Origin: Brevundimonas sp. EYE_349
GTDB taxonomy: Bacteria > Pseudomonadota > Alphaproteobacteria > Caulobacterales > Caulobacteraceae
NCBI RefSeq assembly: GCF_023147505.1
Contig: NZ_JAHXPB010000001.1
Coordinates: 1-64,000 of the forward strand
DNA length: 64,000 nucleotides
Reading direction: 5' to 3'
The notes beneath the pieces are model-generated. The model worked only from the letters and a program-made list of their open reading frames with translations, was not told the origin of the DNA and ran no database searches. Shown in pieces: positions 26,861 through 36,081 of the stretch; within the stretch, counting starts at the first letter, position 1, and each line of letters opens with the position of its first letter. A program made the translations under genes and the position numbers.

Positions 26861-26934
26861 TCTTCGCATCGTTGTGTGAGGCGCAAGGGCGGGCAGGGGT
26901 GGAACCTCGGCCCGCCCCTTCCCATTTGCAGACC

Positions 26935-27429
26935 ATGACCGATCTCGCCGCCCACACCGAAATCCTGCACTCGCCTTCGGGCTACGATTTGACGCCGCCC
27001 GACGCCGAGGAACGCGCCCGGCTGGAAGCGGACCTGAACCCCGAAGAGAAGCGCGTCCTGCTGTCGCACGGCACCGAGGCGCCGTTCTGCGGTACGCTGC
27101 TGGGCGAAAAGCGGGCCGGCGTGTTCTGTTGCCGCGAGTGCGGCCTGCCGCTGTTCCGCAGCCGCACCAAGTTCGAGAGCGGCACGGGTTGGCCCAGCTT
27201 CACCGAGCCGGTGGACGCGACCCACGTTCACGAAATCCGAGACACAAGCTACGGCATGATCCGCATCGAGACCCAATGCGCCAGGTGCGGCAGCCACCAG
27301 GGCCATGTCTTCCCCGACGGTCCGCCCCCGACTGGCAATCGTTACTGCATCAACTCCGTGGCCCTCTCGTTCGTCGCGGAAGGAGAGCCGCTGCCGGATC
27401 CTCTGGGGCGCGGCGATGGAATCGCCTGA
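26935..27429 (+). CDS. msrB: Peptide-methionine (R)-S-oxide reductase
   Basis: The product has 164 residues. MsrB repairs oxidised methionine. The zinc site has both Cys pairs (66/69 in 'CCRECG', 115/118 in 'CARCG'), and the nucleophile is Cys138 in 'NRYCINSVAL'. 'ESGTGWPSF' is the substrate loop. There is no signal peptide, so it is cytosolic. The ATG at 26935 is chosen; the longer frame from 26872 lacks conserved sequence. Confidence 0.95.
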   Translation: MTDLAAHTEILHSPSGYDLTPPDAEERARLEADLNPEEKRVLLSHGTEAPFCGTLLGEKRAGVFCCRECGLPLFRSRTKFESGTGWPSFTEPVDATHVHEIRDTSYGMIRIETQCARCGSHQGHVFPDGPPPTGNRYCINSVALSFVAEGEPLPDPLGRGDGIA

Positions 27430-27477
27430 CCATCGCGGTATTCGCCGTGCTAGGATGATGTCGAAGGGAGAGGCGAA

Positions 27478-28068
27478 ATGCTGATTGCAGGTTTCTTGGC
27501 AAGCATGGCCCTGATGGCGCCTGGCGAGGACCCGGACGGCGTGGTCGCGACCGCCCCAACGAACGCCCCGACCCTGGCCCAGGCCATGAACGCCGCCCCC
27601 CAGGCCGCACTCTCCGCCCCGACGGCGCAGGACGCGCAACCCCATGGCATGACCACGGAACAGCAGATCCAGAACTGGATTTCGAACCGCACGCCGGGAG
27701 CCAGCTTCGAAGAGGCGCCTGCGCCTGGTCCTCAGGACGACCGCCAGATGCATGGAATGGTCGAGGCGGGTATCGGCACCGGCGGCTATCGAACCTATGG
27801 CGCGGCGGTCTCCATGCCGGTCGGCGAGAACGGACGGCTGGACCTGGCTTATCGCGAGGCGCGCAACGAGCCGTGGGGCTATGGCTATGGCTATCCGGGC
27901 CGTTATGGATTGGCGGGAGCTGGCTATTATTCGCCTTACGGCGTGCGCGCTCGGAGCTACGGCGGCGACACCACCAGCAAGTCGCTGTCGATGGGCTTCA
28001 GCTGGAGCAAGGATCGCGATTCGGATGAACGCGATCCCTACCGAGGCCGAATGTCCGCCTTCGACTGA
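27478..28068 (+). CDS. Hypothetical exported protein with Gly/Tyr-rich C-terminus
   Basis: The product has 196 residues. A short hydrophobic start ('MLIAGFLASMALMAPG') may be a signal peptide. An Ala/Pro-rich linker is followed by a beta-like region ('MVEAGIGTGGYRTYGAAVSMPVGENGRLDLAYREARN') and a Gly/Tyr-rich stretch, ending 'SLSMGFSWSKDRD'. The alternating pattern suggests an outer-membrane or surface protein. I do not recognise a family. A GGGAGAGG site precedes the ATG, and a terminator follows. Confidence 0.7.
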   Translation: MLIAGFLASMALMAPGEDPDGVVATAPTNAPTLAQAMNAAPQAALSAPTAQDAQPHGMTTEQQIQNWISNRTPGASFEEAPAPGPQDDRQMHGMVEAGIGTGGYRTYGAAVSMPVGENGRLDLAYREARNEPWGYGYGYPGRYGLAGAGYYSPYGVRARSYGGDTTSKSLSMGFSWSKDRDSDERDPYRGRMSAFD

Positions 28069-28098
28069 ACGGACCGGAACAACAGATCCCGAATGCAA

Positions 28099-28126
28099 AA
28101 AGGCCCGGCGAAAGCCGGGCCTTTTC
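28099..28126 (+). terminator. Terminator after the Gly/Tyr-rich gene
   Basis: AAAGGCCCGGC pairs with GCCGGGCCTTT around a GAAA tetraloop and is flanked by A and T runs. It may serve both directions. Confidence 0.92.
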
Positions 28127-28136
28127 AGTTCTCAGA

Positions 28137-28211
<75 letters not shown>

Positions 28212-28292
28212 CCCGACTGAGGAAGCGGCCGTATAGCCAAACCCTTCCGGGGAGGGAAGCGGCTTTTTGACGATCTGAAAGAAAGTTTGGAC

Positions 28293-28562
28293 ATGGCCCG
28301 TGATCGCGGCATTCTGCGGCTCATGACTCGCTCTCCGCACGACGCCGTTACGCCGCCAGCCGCCGCTGCGCCCCCGTGCGTCGAATCGTCGGCCAAGGCC
28401 GAGGCCGCTCCATCGACCGCTGTCGCGCCTGAACCGGCTCAGTCCGAGGCGGCGCGCGCCAAGGCCGAGAAGGCCATGCGTATGGCCGCCGCCCTTCGCG
28501 CCAATCTGAAACGGCGCAAGGCGCCGGCCCGGACCCCCGCGGCGCCTAGAGACAGCAACTGA
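28293..28562 (+). CDS. Small Ala/Lys-rich hypothetical protein
   Basis: The product has 89 residues. Low-complexity Ala/Pro/Glu sequence is followed by a basic helix ('ARAKAEKAMRMAAALRANLKRRKAPAR'). Similar small proteins precede murA or other genes in relatives, but this is from memory and not certain. A GAAAGAAAG tract stands before the ATG. It could be a spurious frame. Confidence 0.45.
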   Translation: MARDRGILRLMTRSPHDAVTPPAAAAPPCVESSAKAEAAPSTAVAPEPAQSEAARAKAEKAMRMAAALRANLKRRKAPARTPAAPRDSN

Positions 28563-28664
28563 AAGTCATCGGCGCGTCGCCGCCCAGCCCTTTGGCAAGC
28601 GCCCGACGGCTTGCTACAGAACCCTCCCCCCGAAGCGTTTCCTTCGGGTGCGCCTAAGGATCAC

Positions 28665-29954
28665 ATGGACAGCATCGCCATTCACGGCGGCGCCCAGCTT
28701 TTCGGGGACATTCCCGTCAGCGGCGCCAAGAACTCCGCCATCAAGCTGATGGCCGCCTCGATCCTCACGGATCAGCCCTTGCTGCTGACCAATATGCCGC
28801 GTCTGGCGGACACCCGGTTCCTGGGGCAGCTGCTGCGTCAGTTCGGCGTAGAGGTGACCGAGCGCGACGGGGCCGACGGGCAGGAGAGCCTATTCCACGC
28901 CAAGGACCTGACCTCGACCTTCGCGCCCTATGATCTGGTTCGCCAGATGCGGGCCTCGTTCAATGTGCTGGGGCCGCTCTTGGCGCGCACGGGCGAGGCC
29001 AAGGTCTCGCTGCCGGGCGGCTGCACCATCGGCGCGCGTCCGGTGGACCTTCACCTGCAGGCTCTGACGGCCCTGGGCGCCGAGATCGAGTTGGAAGAGG
29101 GTTATGTGACCGCTCGCGCGCCCACGGGGCTGCGCGGCGCGGAGATCGAATTCCCCTTCGTCTCCGTGGGGGCGACCGAGCACGCCCTGCTGGCGGCGGT
29201 GCTGGCGCAGGGCACGACCGTCCTGCGTCGCGCGGCGCGTGAGCCCGAGATCGGTGATCTGGCGCATTGCCTCACGGCGATGGGCGCCAGGATCGACGGC
29301 ATCGACACCGATGTCCTGACCATCACCGGCGTCTCTTCCCTAAACGGCGCGACCTGGTCGGTGATTCCCGACCGGATCGAGATGGGTTCCTACGCCGTCG
29401 CCGCCGCCATGGCCGGGGGAGAGGTGCGCCTAACCAAGGCGCGCGCCGAATTGATATCGTCTTTGACGGACAAGATGATCGAGGCGGGCGTCGAGGTGTC
29501 GCCCACCGCTGACGGGGTGCTGATCAAGCGCGATCCCCAGCAGCGGCTGAAGGCCGTTGATGTCGAGACTGCCATTTATCCCGGCTTCGCCACTGACCTG
29601 CAGGCGCAGTTCATGGCCCTGATGACGACCGCCGAGGGCGTCAGCACGGTGCGTGAAACCATCTTCGAGAATCGTTTCATGCACGTGCCGGAACTGGCGC
29701 GTCTGGGCGCCGAGATTTCCGTTCATGCGGGCGAGGCCCAGGTGACAGGCGTCGAGGTTCTTCACGGCGCCCAGGTGATGGCCACCGATCTTCGGGCTTC
29801 GATGTGCCTGGTGATCGCGGGTCTGGTCGCTGAGGGTGAAACCACGGTGGGACGCGTCTATCATCTGGATCGCGGGTTCGAGCGTTTGGAGGAAAAGCTC
29901 GGCGCGTGCGGCGCCGACATCCGACGCATCAAGGGAACAGGTGATGAGCACTGA
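28665..29954 (+). CDS. murA: UDP-N-acetylglucosamine 1-carboxyvinyltransferase MurA
   Basis: The product has 429 residues, full length. MurA adds enolpyruvate to UDP-GlcNAc, the first step of peptidoglycan synthesis. '[12 protein letters not shown]' (Lys22) binds substrate, and Cys120 in '[15 protein letters not shown]' is the usual active-site Cys that fosfomycin modifies. The inverted-pair EPSP-synthase fold runs the full length. The ATG at 28665 has AAGGA upstream. The next gene overlaps its end by 11 bases. Confidence 0.97.
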   Translation: MDSIAIHGGAQLFGDIPVSGAKNSAIKLMAASILTDQPLLLTNMPRLADTRFLGQLLRQFGVEVTERDGADGQESLFHAKDLTSTFAPYDLVRQMRASFNVLGPLLARTGEAKVSLPGGCTIGARPVDLHLQALTALGAEIELEEGYVTARAPTGLRGAEIEFPFVSVGATEHALLAAVLAQGTTVLRRAAREPEIGDLAHCLTAMGARIDGIDTDVLTITGVSSLNGATWSVIPDRIEMGSYAVAAAMAGGEVRLTKARAELISSLTDKMIEAGVEVSPTADGVLIKRDPQQRLKAVDVETAIYPGFATDLQAQFMALMTTAEGVSTVRETIFENRFMHVPELARLGAEISVHAGEAQVTGVEVLHGAQVMATDLRASMCLVIAGLVAEGETTVGRVYHLDRGFERLEEKLGACGADIRRIKGTGDEH

Positions 29955-30444
29955 GATCGACGCGGTTCCGCCCGTTCCCAGCACGCCGGTGGAGCCGCTG
30001 CGCCTGCTGGCGGAGGACGCCGACGATCTTCAGATCATTTCCGCCGCGCTGCAGGACGCCATCCTGCGGCCCGTCGATATCGTTTGGGAAAAGCAGGCGC
30101 GCACCCTGACCATCGCCTTCAGCCGCTTCTGCTGGGAATGCGGCGGGACGCGGGTGATGTGCGCCATGCAGTTCGGAGACGTGCTGGCGGTCAAGAGCCG
30201 TCGTCTGTCGCGCAGCCCCGACGCTTCTCTGGAGTTGCTGGCGCTGGACTTCATTCCGACCGAGACGCCCGGCGGCAAGGTGATCATGATGTTCGCTGGC
30301 GGCGGCGACCTGCGGGTCGATGTTGAATGCCTGGACGCTGTGGTCACGGATATTTCGGAACGCTGGCCAGCGCGGATCGCCCCGACTCATCTGGACGGTC
30401 ACGAACTGGACGTCCTGGAGCTGGGCAAGGGGAATGCGGCATGA
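29944..30444 (+). CDS. DUF2948 family protein
   Basis: The product has 166 residues. '[47 protein letters not shown]' is characteristic of DUF2948, an alphaproteobacterial family of unknown function that commonly follows murA. It overlaps murA at its start and the UPF0262 gene (ATGA) at its end, so the three genes are translationally linked. Confidence 0.88.
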   Translation: MSTEIDAVPPVPSTPVEPLRLLAEDADDLQIISAALQDAILRPVDIVWEKQARTLTIAFSRFCWECGGTRVMCAMQFGDVLAVKSRRLSRSPDASLELLALDFIPTETPGGKVIMMFAGGGDLRVDVECLDAVVTDISERWPARIAPTHLDGHELDVLELGKGNAA

Positions 30445-30908
30445 ACGGTCCGCACAGGCTGGCTTCCGTGGAACTGGACGCCGCGACCCTGCCGGCCGCG
30501 ACGGCCGAGATTGAGCATGAGCGGCGCGTCGCCATCTTCGATCTGGTGGAGAAGAACAGCTTCGAACCCCAGGGTGCACCGGGCGGCCCGTATCGGCTGA
30601 AGCTGTCGCTCCAGGACAATCGTCTGGTGTTCGACATCGACGGCGAGGATTTCACGCGCACCTACGCCATCAGTCTGACGCCGCTGAAGGGCGTGCTGAA
30701 GGACTATCTGCTGATCTGCGACAGCTATTACGAGGCGTTGCGGGGATCGTCGCCCAGCCAGATCGAATCGGTCGATATGGGCCGGCGCGGTCTACACAAT
30801 GAGGGCGCCGAACAGCTGAAGTCGCGGCTGGACGGCAAGATTGTGGTCGATCACGAGACCGCGCGGCGGCTGTTTACGCTGCTGTGCGCCCTATACCGTC
30901 GCGGCTGA
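30441..30908 (+). CDS. UPF0262 family protein
   Basis: The product has 155 residues. '[19 protein letters not shown]' and '[16 protein letters not shown]' followed by '[22 protein letters not shown]' identify UPF0262. The function is unknown. In many alphaproteobacteria hisD stands just before this gene; here DUF2948 overlaps it directly. Confidence 0.92.
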   Translation: MNGPHRLASVELDAATLPAATAEIEHERRVAIFDLVEKNSFEPQGAPGGPYRLKLSLQDNRLVFDIDGEDFTRTYAISLTPLKGVLKDYLLICDSYYEALRGSSPSQIESVDMGRRGLHNEGAEQLKSRLDGKIVVDHETARRLFTLLCALYRRG

Positions 30909-31011
30909 CCTCGACTATCTCTGCGTTTTCGGGCATTAGGCCCGTCCATTCCGCCCCTCGCGCCCGCCCGGCGTGGGGTTGAACGCATTTCAGACGGGCG
31001 TGAGAGGCCGC

Positions 31012-31230
31012 ATGGCTAAGGAAGAACTGCTCGAGTTTCCCGGCACCGTCAGCGAACTGCTGCCGAACGCCACCTTCCGCGTGACGCTTGAGAACGACCA
31101 CGAGATCATCGCCCATACCGCCGGCAAGATGCGCAAGAACCGCATCCGCGTGCTGGCCGGCGACAAGGTGCTGGTCGAAATGACCCCCTACGATCTGACC
31201 AAGGGTCGCATCACCTACCGATTCAAGTAA
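31012..31230 (+). CDS. infA: Translation initiation factor IF-1
   Basis: The product has 72 residues, a single S1-like OB fold: '[53 protein letters not shown]'. IF-1 occupies the ribosomal A site during initiation. The sequence is complete and typical. maf follows after 18 bases. Confidence 0.98.
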   Translation: MAKEELLEFPGTVSELLPNATFRVTLENDHEIIAHTAGKMRKNRIRVLAGDKVLVEMTPYDLTKGRITYRFK

Positions 31231-31248
31231 AGGCAGGCCGACATTTCC

Positions 31249-31830
31249 GTGTCTGGGGCCCGTCCTGAACTTGTGCTGGCGTCGTCCAGCCCGCGTCGCA
31301 TCGAATTGCTGGCGCAGGTCGGCATTGCACCCGACCATATCGATCCTGCCGATATCGACGAGACGCCGTTGAAAGGCGAAACTCCGCCGCGTCTGGCAGA
31401 ACGTCTCGCTACATCCAAGGCGCAGGTGGTCGCGATGCGTCGGCCCGGCGCGGTGGTCATCGCCGCCGATACGGTGGTGGCGGTCGGCCGCCGCTTTCTG
31501 GAGAAGGCGGCTGATGAGGCGGAGGCGACCCGTTTTCTGAAACTCCTGTCCGGGCGCAATCACCGTGTCTTCACGGGCGTCGCCGTGGTGCGGGACGGGA
31601 AACTGTCCTCGCGCGTCAGCGAAACCCGCGTCGCCTTCAAGCCGCTGTCCGACCACGAGATCGCGACCTATGTCGCCACCGGAGATTGGCGCGGCAAGGC
31701 GGGCGCCTATGGCATCCAGGGGCCGGCCGGCGCCTTCGTTCAGCGAATCGTCGGCAGCCATCCGTCCGTGATGGGCCTGCCATTGTATGAGGCCGTTCAA
31801 CTGCTGCACGGCGTCGGTTGGCGGCCGTGA
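31249..31830 (+). CDS. maf: Maf family nucleoside-triphosphate pyrophosphatase
   Basis: The product has 193 residues. 'LVLASSSPRRIELLAQVGI' is the Maf N-terminal signature; 'VVIAADTVVAVGRRFLEKAAD' and 'GAYGIQGPAGAFVQRIVGSHPSVMGLPL' complete the site. The enzyme removes pyrophosphate from non-canonical or dTTP/UTP-type nucleotides. The start is GTG. It overlaps the next gene by four bases (GTGA). Confidence 0.94.
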   Translation: MSGARPELVLASSSPRRIELLAQVGIAPDHIDPADIDETPLKGETPPRLAERLATSKAQVVAMRRPGAVVIAADTVVAVGRRFLEKAADEAEATRFLKLLSGRNHRVFTGVAVVRDGKLSSRVSETRVAFKPLSDHEIATYVATGDWRGKAGAYGIQGPAGAFVQRIVGSHPSVMGLPLYEAVQLLHGVGWRP

Positions 31831-32861
31831 GTGGACAGGTCGAGGTCTTCCTCGACGAAACGCCGGGCGAGACGCGCGGCGCGATCCTGCGAAACGGCCG
31901 GTTCACCCATCTTTTGATTCAGCGTGAAAGCGACGTGGCGCAGACGCGACTCGGCGCCCGTTCGATTGGGCGGGTTGTCGAGGTCAGTCCCGGCCTCCGC
32001 GGCGCCTTCGTCGATTTGGGCGCCGGGGCGCCGGCCTTCCTTCCCTTCAATCGCAATGATCGCCTCACACAGGGGCAAAGGCTCGAAGTCGTCGTGTCAG
32101 CGGAACCGCGATCCGGCAAGGGCGCCGTCGTTCGACGTCTGGGGCCGGGGGAGGGGGCGCCGCGCCTGATCCAGAAAGCGCCAAGGGTCGCTGACCAGCT
32201 GCGCGGGCTCGCGCCTGGCGAGGAATCAGTCGCCGGGATCGCCGCCATCGACGCGGTCATTGATGCCGAGGAGGAGGCGCTCGCGCGAACGCATCAGTTT
32301 CCGACGCATGGCCTCGATCTCTCGCTGGAGCGCACCCGCGCCCTGATCGCCATCGATATCGATCATGCTCCGACGCCCGGCCGCGACCCCAAGCAGGCCA
32401 GGGCGACGGCGAATCGGGAAGGGCTGAACCAGGCGGCGCGCCTGATCGGCCTGCGTCGTTGGGGCGGCTTGGTGATCGTCGATCTTATCGGAGACGGGCG
32501 CGACGCGGCGGCCCAATCCGAGGCGGTTCGCGCCGCCTTCGGCCATGAGGCGCAGGCGGTGTTCGGCCCCGTCAGCCGGTTCGGCTTGCTGGAGCTATCT
32601 TTGCCGTGGCGCCAAACGCCGCTGGAGGACGTGCTTCTGGACGCCGATGGCCGGCCTTCGCTTCAGACCCGGGCGCTGTCGTTGGTGCGCAGGCTGCGGC
32701 GACATCTCTTGTCCGACAGGGCCGCGCCCCGCATCGTCGCACGTTGCACGCCTGAGGAAGCGGCCATTGCGGCTCCGCTGGCCGAACGTCTAGGGCCTCG
32801 CGCCGGTGTTCGGCCGGACGCCGCCATCGCCGCCGGGCGTGGCCATATAGAAGAAATCTGA
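31827..32861 (+). CDS. Divergent, short RNase E/G family protein
   Basis: The product has 344 residues versus 480 or more for RNase G. An S1-like N-terminus ('LRNGRFTHLLIQRE...GAFVDLGAG') leads into the DNase-I-like core: 'LIAIDIDHAPTPGRDPKQARATANREGLNQAARLI' and 'WGGLVIVDLIGD' retain both catalytic Asp of RNase E, but the Asn of 'IDINSA' is Asp. The region between (RNase H fold and 5' sensor) is mostly missing, and so is the Cys-Pro-x-Cys zinc link after 'SRFGLLELS'. The position between maf and yacG is typical for alphaproteobacteria. Activity is uncertain. Confidence 0.85.
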   Translation: MSGQVEVFLDETPGETRGAILRNGRFTHLLIQRESDVAQTRLGARSIGRVVEVSPGLRGAFVDLGAGAPAFLPFNRNDRLTQGQRLEVVVSAEPRSGKGAVVRRLGPGEGAPRLIQKAPRVADQLRGLAPGEESVAGIAAIDAVIDAEEEALARTHQFPTHGLDLSLERTRALIAIDIDHAPTPGRDPKQARATANREGLNQAARLIGLRRWGGLVIVDLIGDGRDAAAQSEAVRAAFGHEAQAVFGPVSRFGLLELSLPWRQTPLEDVLLDADGRPSLQTRALSLVRRLRRHLLSDRAAPRIVARCTPEEAAIAAPLAERLGPRAGVRPDAAIAAGRGHIEEI

Positions 32862-32864
32862 GCG

Positions 32865-33065
32865 ATGTCGATCTGCCCCATATGCCGCAAGGCCCAGCCT
32901 GATCCCAAGTACAAGCCCTTCTGCTCGCGCCGTTGTTCCGAGGTGGATCTGCAGCGCTGGTTCAGCGGCGCCTACGCCATTCCCGCCGCCTTGGACGAGG
33001 GCGCCGAAGATGATGACGAAAACGATGGATTGGGCGCTGGACAGGCGCAAAAGCCTCCCCTATAG
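32865..33065 (+). CDS. yacG: DNA gyrase inhibitor YacG
   Basis: The product has 66 residues. The zinc-binding 'CPICRKAQPDPKYKPFCSRRCSEVDLQRWFSGAYAIP' is complete (CxxC...CxxxC). YacG binds GyrB and blocks DNA binding. It starts three bases after the RNase E/G-like gene and ends the infA-maf-rng-yacG run before tRNA-Phe. Confidence 0.95.
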   Translation: MSICPICRKAQPDPKYKPFCSRRCSEVDLQRWFSGAYAIPAALDEGAEDDDENDGLGAGQAQKPPL

Positions 33066-33092
33066 ACCCGCCTCTCGCGACGCCGCGTCGGC

Positions 33093-33168
33093 GCCTGGAT
33101 AGCTCAGCTGGTAGAGCAGCGGATTGAAAATCCGCGTGTCGGTGGTTCGAACCCGCCTCCAGGCACCA
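33093..33168 (+). tRNA. tRNA-Phe (anticodon GAA)
   Basis: A 76-base tRNA with encoded CCA. The anticodon stem GCGGA/TCCGC holds the loop TTGAAAA. It follows yacG by 27 bases. Confidence 0.98.
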
Positions 33169-33707
33169 TTCTTTATTTCTCAAATCGCCACCCCTTGCTC
33201 AGCCTGCTTTAAGCACGCTTTCGCGCTTCATCTCGGAAGGCCGGTGCGAAGTCGGCAGGGACGATCCGTCGCGATTTGTGCAATTCCGGCAAGAAACAGC
33301 CGAGGGATCGCGCTTTGGAACAAGCTTGCTCTAACTGACGTGCGCCCTTCATCAAAATGTCGCGCGGCAACGCTTCAATGCGTGCCGTGGGCGAAACTTT
33401 TCTCTCGCGCTCTTGCGGAGTTAAAAGCCGTCCTTGTCCCTTGACGCTCCGGTAAGGGTTCTTCAAAGGGGTTGAGACGCCTTCCGACGAAGGCGTTAAT
33501 GCGAACGGTCGAGGAGTTGCTCTGCGGCGGTTCGTACATCGGAGGCGGCGCGGGCGACCGCATCGGCCTCCACCAAAGATTTCAGCGGATCTTGATCCTC
33601 GAGGGGGACGGGGTGCGCTGAAGGAAACATTTCAGGTTGGGGGGCGGTCGCTGACTATGGCCGCACCTTTGGTTCCACGAGTCAGACCAAGCAGGAACTG
33701 GCGAACT
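33169..33707. other. 539-base intergenic region before exbB
   Basis: I see no convincing gene. One minus-strand frame (33209-33466, 85 codons) is open but shows poor codon bias and no motif. TTGACG at 33441 is a possible -35 element for exbB-exbD-tonB, but its -10 is weak. Composition is lower in G+C than the flanks. Confidence 0.5.
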
Positions 33708-34580
33708 ATGCTGAACAGCAAAAAGACGAACATCCTTCTCGCCATGGCCGGCGCCGCCGCGCTGATGGCGAGCTCGCCGGTTCTGGCCCAGGCCCCGGCC
33801 GAGCCGACCCCGGCTGCCTCGACTGCGGCCCCCGCCGCTACCCCGGCCGATCCCGCGACGGTGAACGAAGCCGTTGGCGGCGGTCACCACGGCGGCGGCA
33901 TCACCCCGATCTCCATGTTCATGGAAGCCACGGTTGTCGTTAAGGTCGTCATGGCCGGCCTGCTTCTGGCCTCGATCCTGTCCTGGACGCTTCTGCTGAT
34001 CAAACTGTTCGAGTTCGGTTCGCTGAACCGCAAGACGGACACCTTCCTCGAGAACTTCCGCGGCGCTCGCACCATCGCTGATATGCGCGCCGTAGCTACC
34101 CAGGAAGAGTTCGACGGCAACCCGCTGGCCGACATGGCCGCCGCCGCCACCGAGGAAATCGAACTGTCGCGTCAGTCTGGCCTGTCGGTCACCGGCGATC
34201 ACCTGGACTCGGCTCTGGGTCGCGCTCAAGCCGCTGTCGCCGCCGTTCAATCCGGTCTGGCCAAGCGTCTGTCGGGCGGCCAGCAGTTCCTGGCGTCGGT
34301 CGGGTCCATCGGGCCGTTCGTCGGTCTGTTCGGCACCGTTTACGGCATCATGAACTCCTTCATCGGCATCGCGGAATCCAACACGACCAACCTGGCCGTC
34401 GTTGCGCCGGGTATCGCCGAAGCCCTGCTGGCCACGGGTATCGGCCTGTTCGCCGCTATCCCGGCCGTTGTGTTCTACAACTACTTCAACACCCGCATCG
34501 CTGGTTACGGCACGCGCGCCGACGGCTTCGCCGCTGAGCTGCTGAACGGCATCTCGCGTCAGCTCGACAAGGGGGCGTAA
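33708..34580 (+). CDS. exbB: TonB-system proton channel protein ExbB
   Basis: The product has 290 residues. It has a signal-like N-terminus, an Ala/Pro-rich periplasmic stretch, then the three-helix MotA/TolQ/ExbB core: 'VVKVVMAGLLLASILSWTLLLIKL', 'LASVGSIGPFVGLFGTVYGIMNSF' and 'PGIAEALLATGIGLFAAIPAVVFYNYF'. ExbB and ExbD couple the proton gradient to TonB. The periplasmic extension is typical of the long ExbB form. The ATG at 33708 is preferred over in-frame upstream starts that lack conservation. Confidence 0.95.
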   Translation: MLNSKKTNILLAMAGAAALMASSPVLAQAPAEPTPAASTAAPAATPADPATVNEAVGGGHHGGGITPISMFMEATVVVKVVMAGLLLASILSWTLLLIKLFEFGSLNRKTDTFLENFRGARTIADMRAVATQEEFDGNPLADMAAAATEEIELSRQSGLSVTGDHLDSALGRAQAAVAAVQSGLAKRLSGGQQFLASVGSIGPFVGLFGTVYGIMNSFIGIAESNTTNLAVVAPGIAEALLATGIGLFAAIPAVVFYNYFNTRIAGYGTRADGFAAELLNGISRQLDKGA

Positions 34581-34585
34581 GACGG

Positions 34586-35020
34586 ATGGCCGCCAAGATT
34601 AAATCGGGCGGCGCTGGCAATGTGGTCGAGGCCAACAGCGATATCAACGTTACGCCTTTCGTTGATATCATGCTGGTCTTGCTCATCATCTTCATGGTGG
34701 CGGCTCCGCTAGCTTCCGTGTCGGTGCCCGTCGAGTTGCCAATCGCCGTCGCCAAGGCGGCCCCGAACCCGCCCAAGCCGGTCTATATTTCGATCCAGAA
34801 TGACGGCGACGTCTATGTGGGCGACTTCAAGACCGACGTCGGATCCCTGGGTGAAGATCTGCTGAAGCAGATCGGATCCCGGAACCCGGCCGATGAGCGG
34901 ATCTTCATTCGGGGCGACCAGAACACCCGTTACGGCGATTTCATGCAGGTCATGAATGCGCTGCAGGATAACGGCTTCTACAGCGTTGCACTGGTCGGCG
35001 AAGACCAGGCGACGAGCTAG
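34586..35020 (+). CDS. exbD: TonB-system protein ExbD
   Basis: The product has 144 residues. 'SDINVTPFVDIMLVLLIIFMVAAP' holds the membrane helix with the proton-carrying Asp, and the periplasmic domain ends in 'NALQDNGFYSVALVGE'. It follows exbB by five bases and precedes tonB by 14. Confidence 0.97.
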   Translation: MAAKIKSGGAGNVVEANSDINVTPFVDIMLVLLIIFMVAAPLASVSVPVELPIAVAKAAPNPPKPVYISIQNDGDVYVGDFKTDVGSLGEDLLKQIGSRNPADERIFIRGDQNTRYGDFMQVMNALQDNGFYSVALVGEDQATS

Positions 35021-35034
35021 AGCGCGGAGATAGT

Positions 35035-35754
35035 ATGACAGACGTCGAATATCATCGCAGTCGTTACGACGTACCAAAGGCCAAGGGCTTCATGGGGGTT
35101 TCCTACCCCGTGCTGATCGTGTGCCTGCTGGTCGTCTCCATCCTGTTCGCCTTGCTGATCTTCTTCCTGCAGCAATCGAAGTTTAAGCTGAAGGAATTCA
35201 ATTACGTCGACGAGTCCGTCGAGGTCGAGTTGGTCGAGCCGGTTCCACCGCCTCCGCCGCCGCCGCCCCCGCCGCCTCCGCCGACGGATCAGCCGCCCCC
35301 GCCTAAGCTTCAGGTGCGCGTGCCGGCGCCGGTTCCGAACGTCACGCCGCCTCCGCCGGTGAATATCACGCCGACGAAGAAGGAAGACCGGGTGGAATAC
35401 ACGGGTCCGCCCGTGAACATTCCCGGACCGCCGCCGCCGCCTGCTCCGCCGGCTCCGGTCCGTCCGTCGACGATCACGAACGTCCAATGGGCGCGCCAGC
35501 CGCGTCCCACGGCTGACGATTTCCCGGCGCGCGCGCTGGAACGTGAGATCAGCGGATCGGCCACCGTCGAGTGCACCGCGCGCTCCAACGGGTCTCCGGC
35601 CAACTGCCAGGTGATCTCGGAAGAGCCCGCCGGCATGGGCTTCGGTCGCGCCGCTGTTCGCGTGGTTCAGCGTGGACAACTGTCCCCGCGGACCGTCGAC
35701 GGCGCCGCGCAGGACGCGACCTTCCGCGTGCGGGTTCCGTTCAACCTCGGTTGA
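35035..35754 (+). CDS. tonB: Energy transducer TonB
   Basis: The product has 239 residues. One N-terminal membrane helix ('VLIVCLLVVSILFALLIFFLQ') is followed by long polyproline runs (about residues 64-85 and 140-150) that span the periplasm. The C-terminal TonB domain ('LEREISGSATVECTARSNGSPANCQVISEEPAGMGFGRAAVRVV') binds the TonB box of receptors. It ends the exbB-exbD-tonB operon and is followed by a terminator. Confidence 0.97.
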   Translation: MTDVEYHRSRYDVPKAKGFMGVSYPVLIVCLLVVSILFALLIFFLQQSKFKLKEFNYVDESVEVELVEPVPPPPPPPPPPPPPTDQPPPPKLQVRVPAPVPNVTPPPPVNITPTKKEDRVEYTGPPVNIPGPPPPPAPPAPVRPSTITNVQWARQPRPTADDFPARALEREISGSATVECTARSNGSPANCQVISEEPAGMGFGRAAVRVVQRGQLSPRTVDGAAQDATFRVRVPFNLG

Positions 35755-35774
35755 GCCAAAAAGCGATCAAGACG

Positions 35775-35807
35775 AAACGCCTCGGAGAGCGATCTCCGGG
35801 GCGTTTT
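35775..35807 (+). terminator. Terminator of exbB-exbD-tonB
   Basis: AAACGCCTCGGAGA pairs with TCTCCGGGGCGTTT around GCGA, with a T run. The apex is the same as in the rplA terminator. Confidence 0.9.
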
Positions 35808-35907
35808 CTTTTGGTCGGGAGTGGACGGAAATCTCCTGACGAAATCGCACGAAGTCGCTTGATCGCATCGGTCAGGCCCGGTAGAGAACGCGCCTCGCGA
35901 TGAGCGG

Positions 35908-35984
35908 GCCGCCTTAGCTCAGTTGGTTAGAGCGCCGGTTTGTGGAACCGGAGGTCCTCAGTTCAAGCCTGAGAGGCGGTACCA
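35908..35984 (+). tRNA. tRNA-His (anticodon GTG), A73 type
   Basis: A 77-base tRNA with encoded CCA. The anticodon stem CCGGT/ACCGG holds the loop TTGTGGA. The discriminator is A rather than the usual C, and the first acceptor pair is G-T. Most bacterial tRNA-His carry G-1:C73; alphaproteobacteria are the known exception. Confidence 0.95.
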
Positions 35985-36081
35985 TTGCAAAGCGCGGTCA
36001 GGCTTGAAGCCGGCCGGTGCAGCAACCATCTCCTGACCATCGGCGCATTGGCCGATCCCCAACATCGTCAGGAGAGCGCGA

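Noticed and set aside
33209..33466. 85-codon minus-strand ORF before exbB
   Set aside because: Low G/C at third codon positions for this genome, no motif, and no convincing ribosome site.
35240..35300. Low-complexity CCG-rich repeat, possible microsatellite
   Set aside because: It encodes the polyproline spacer expected of TonB in frame.
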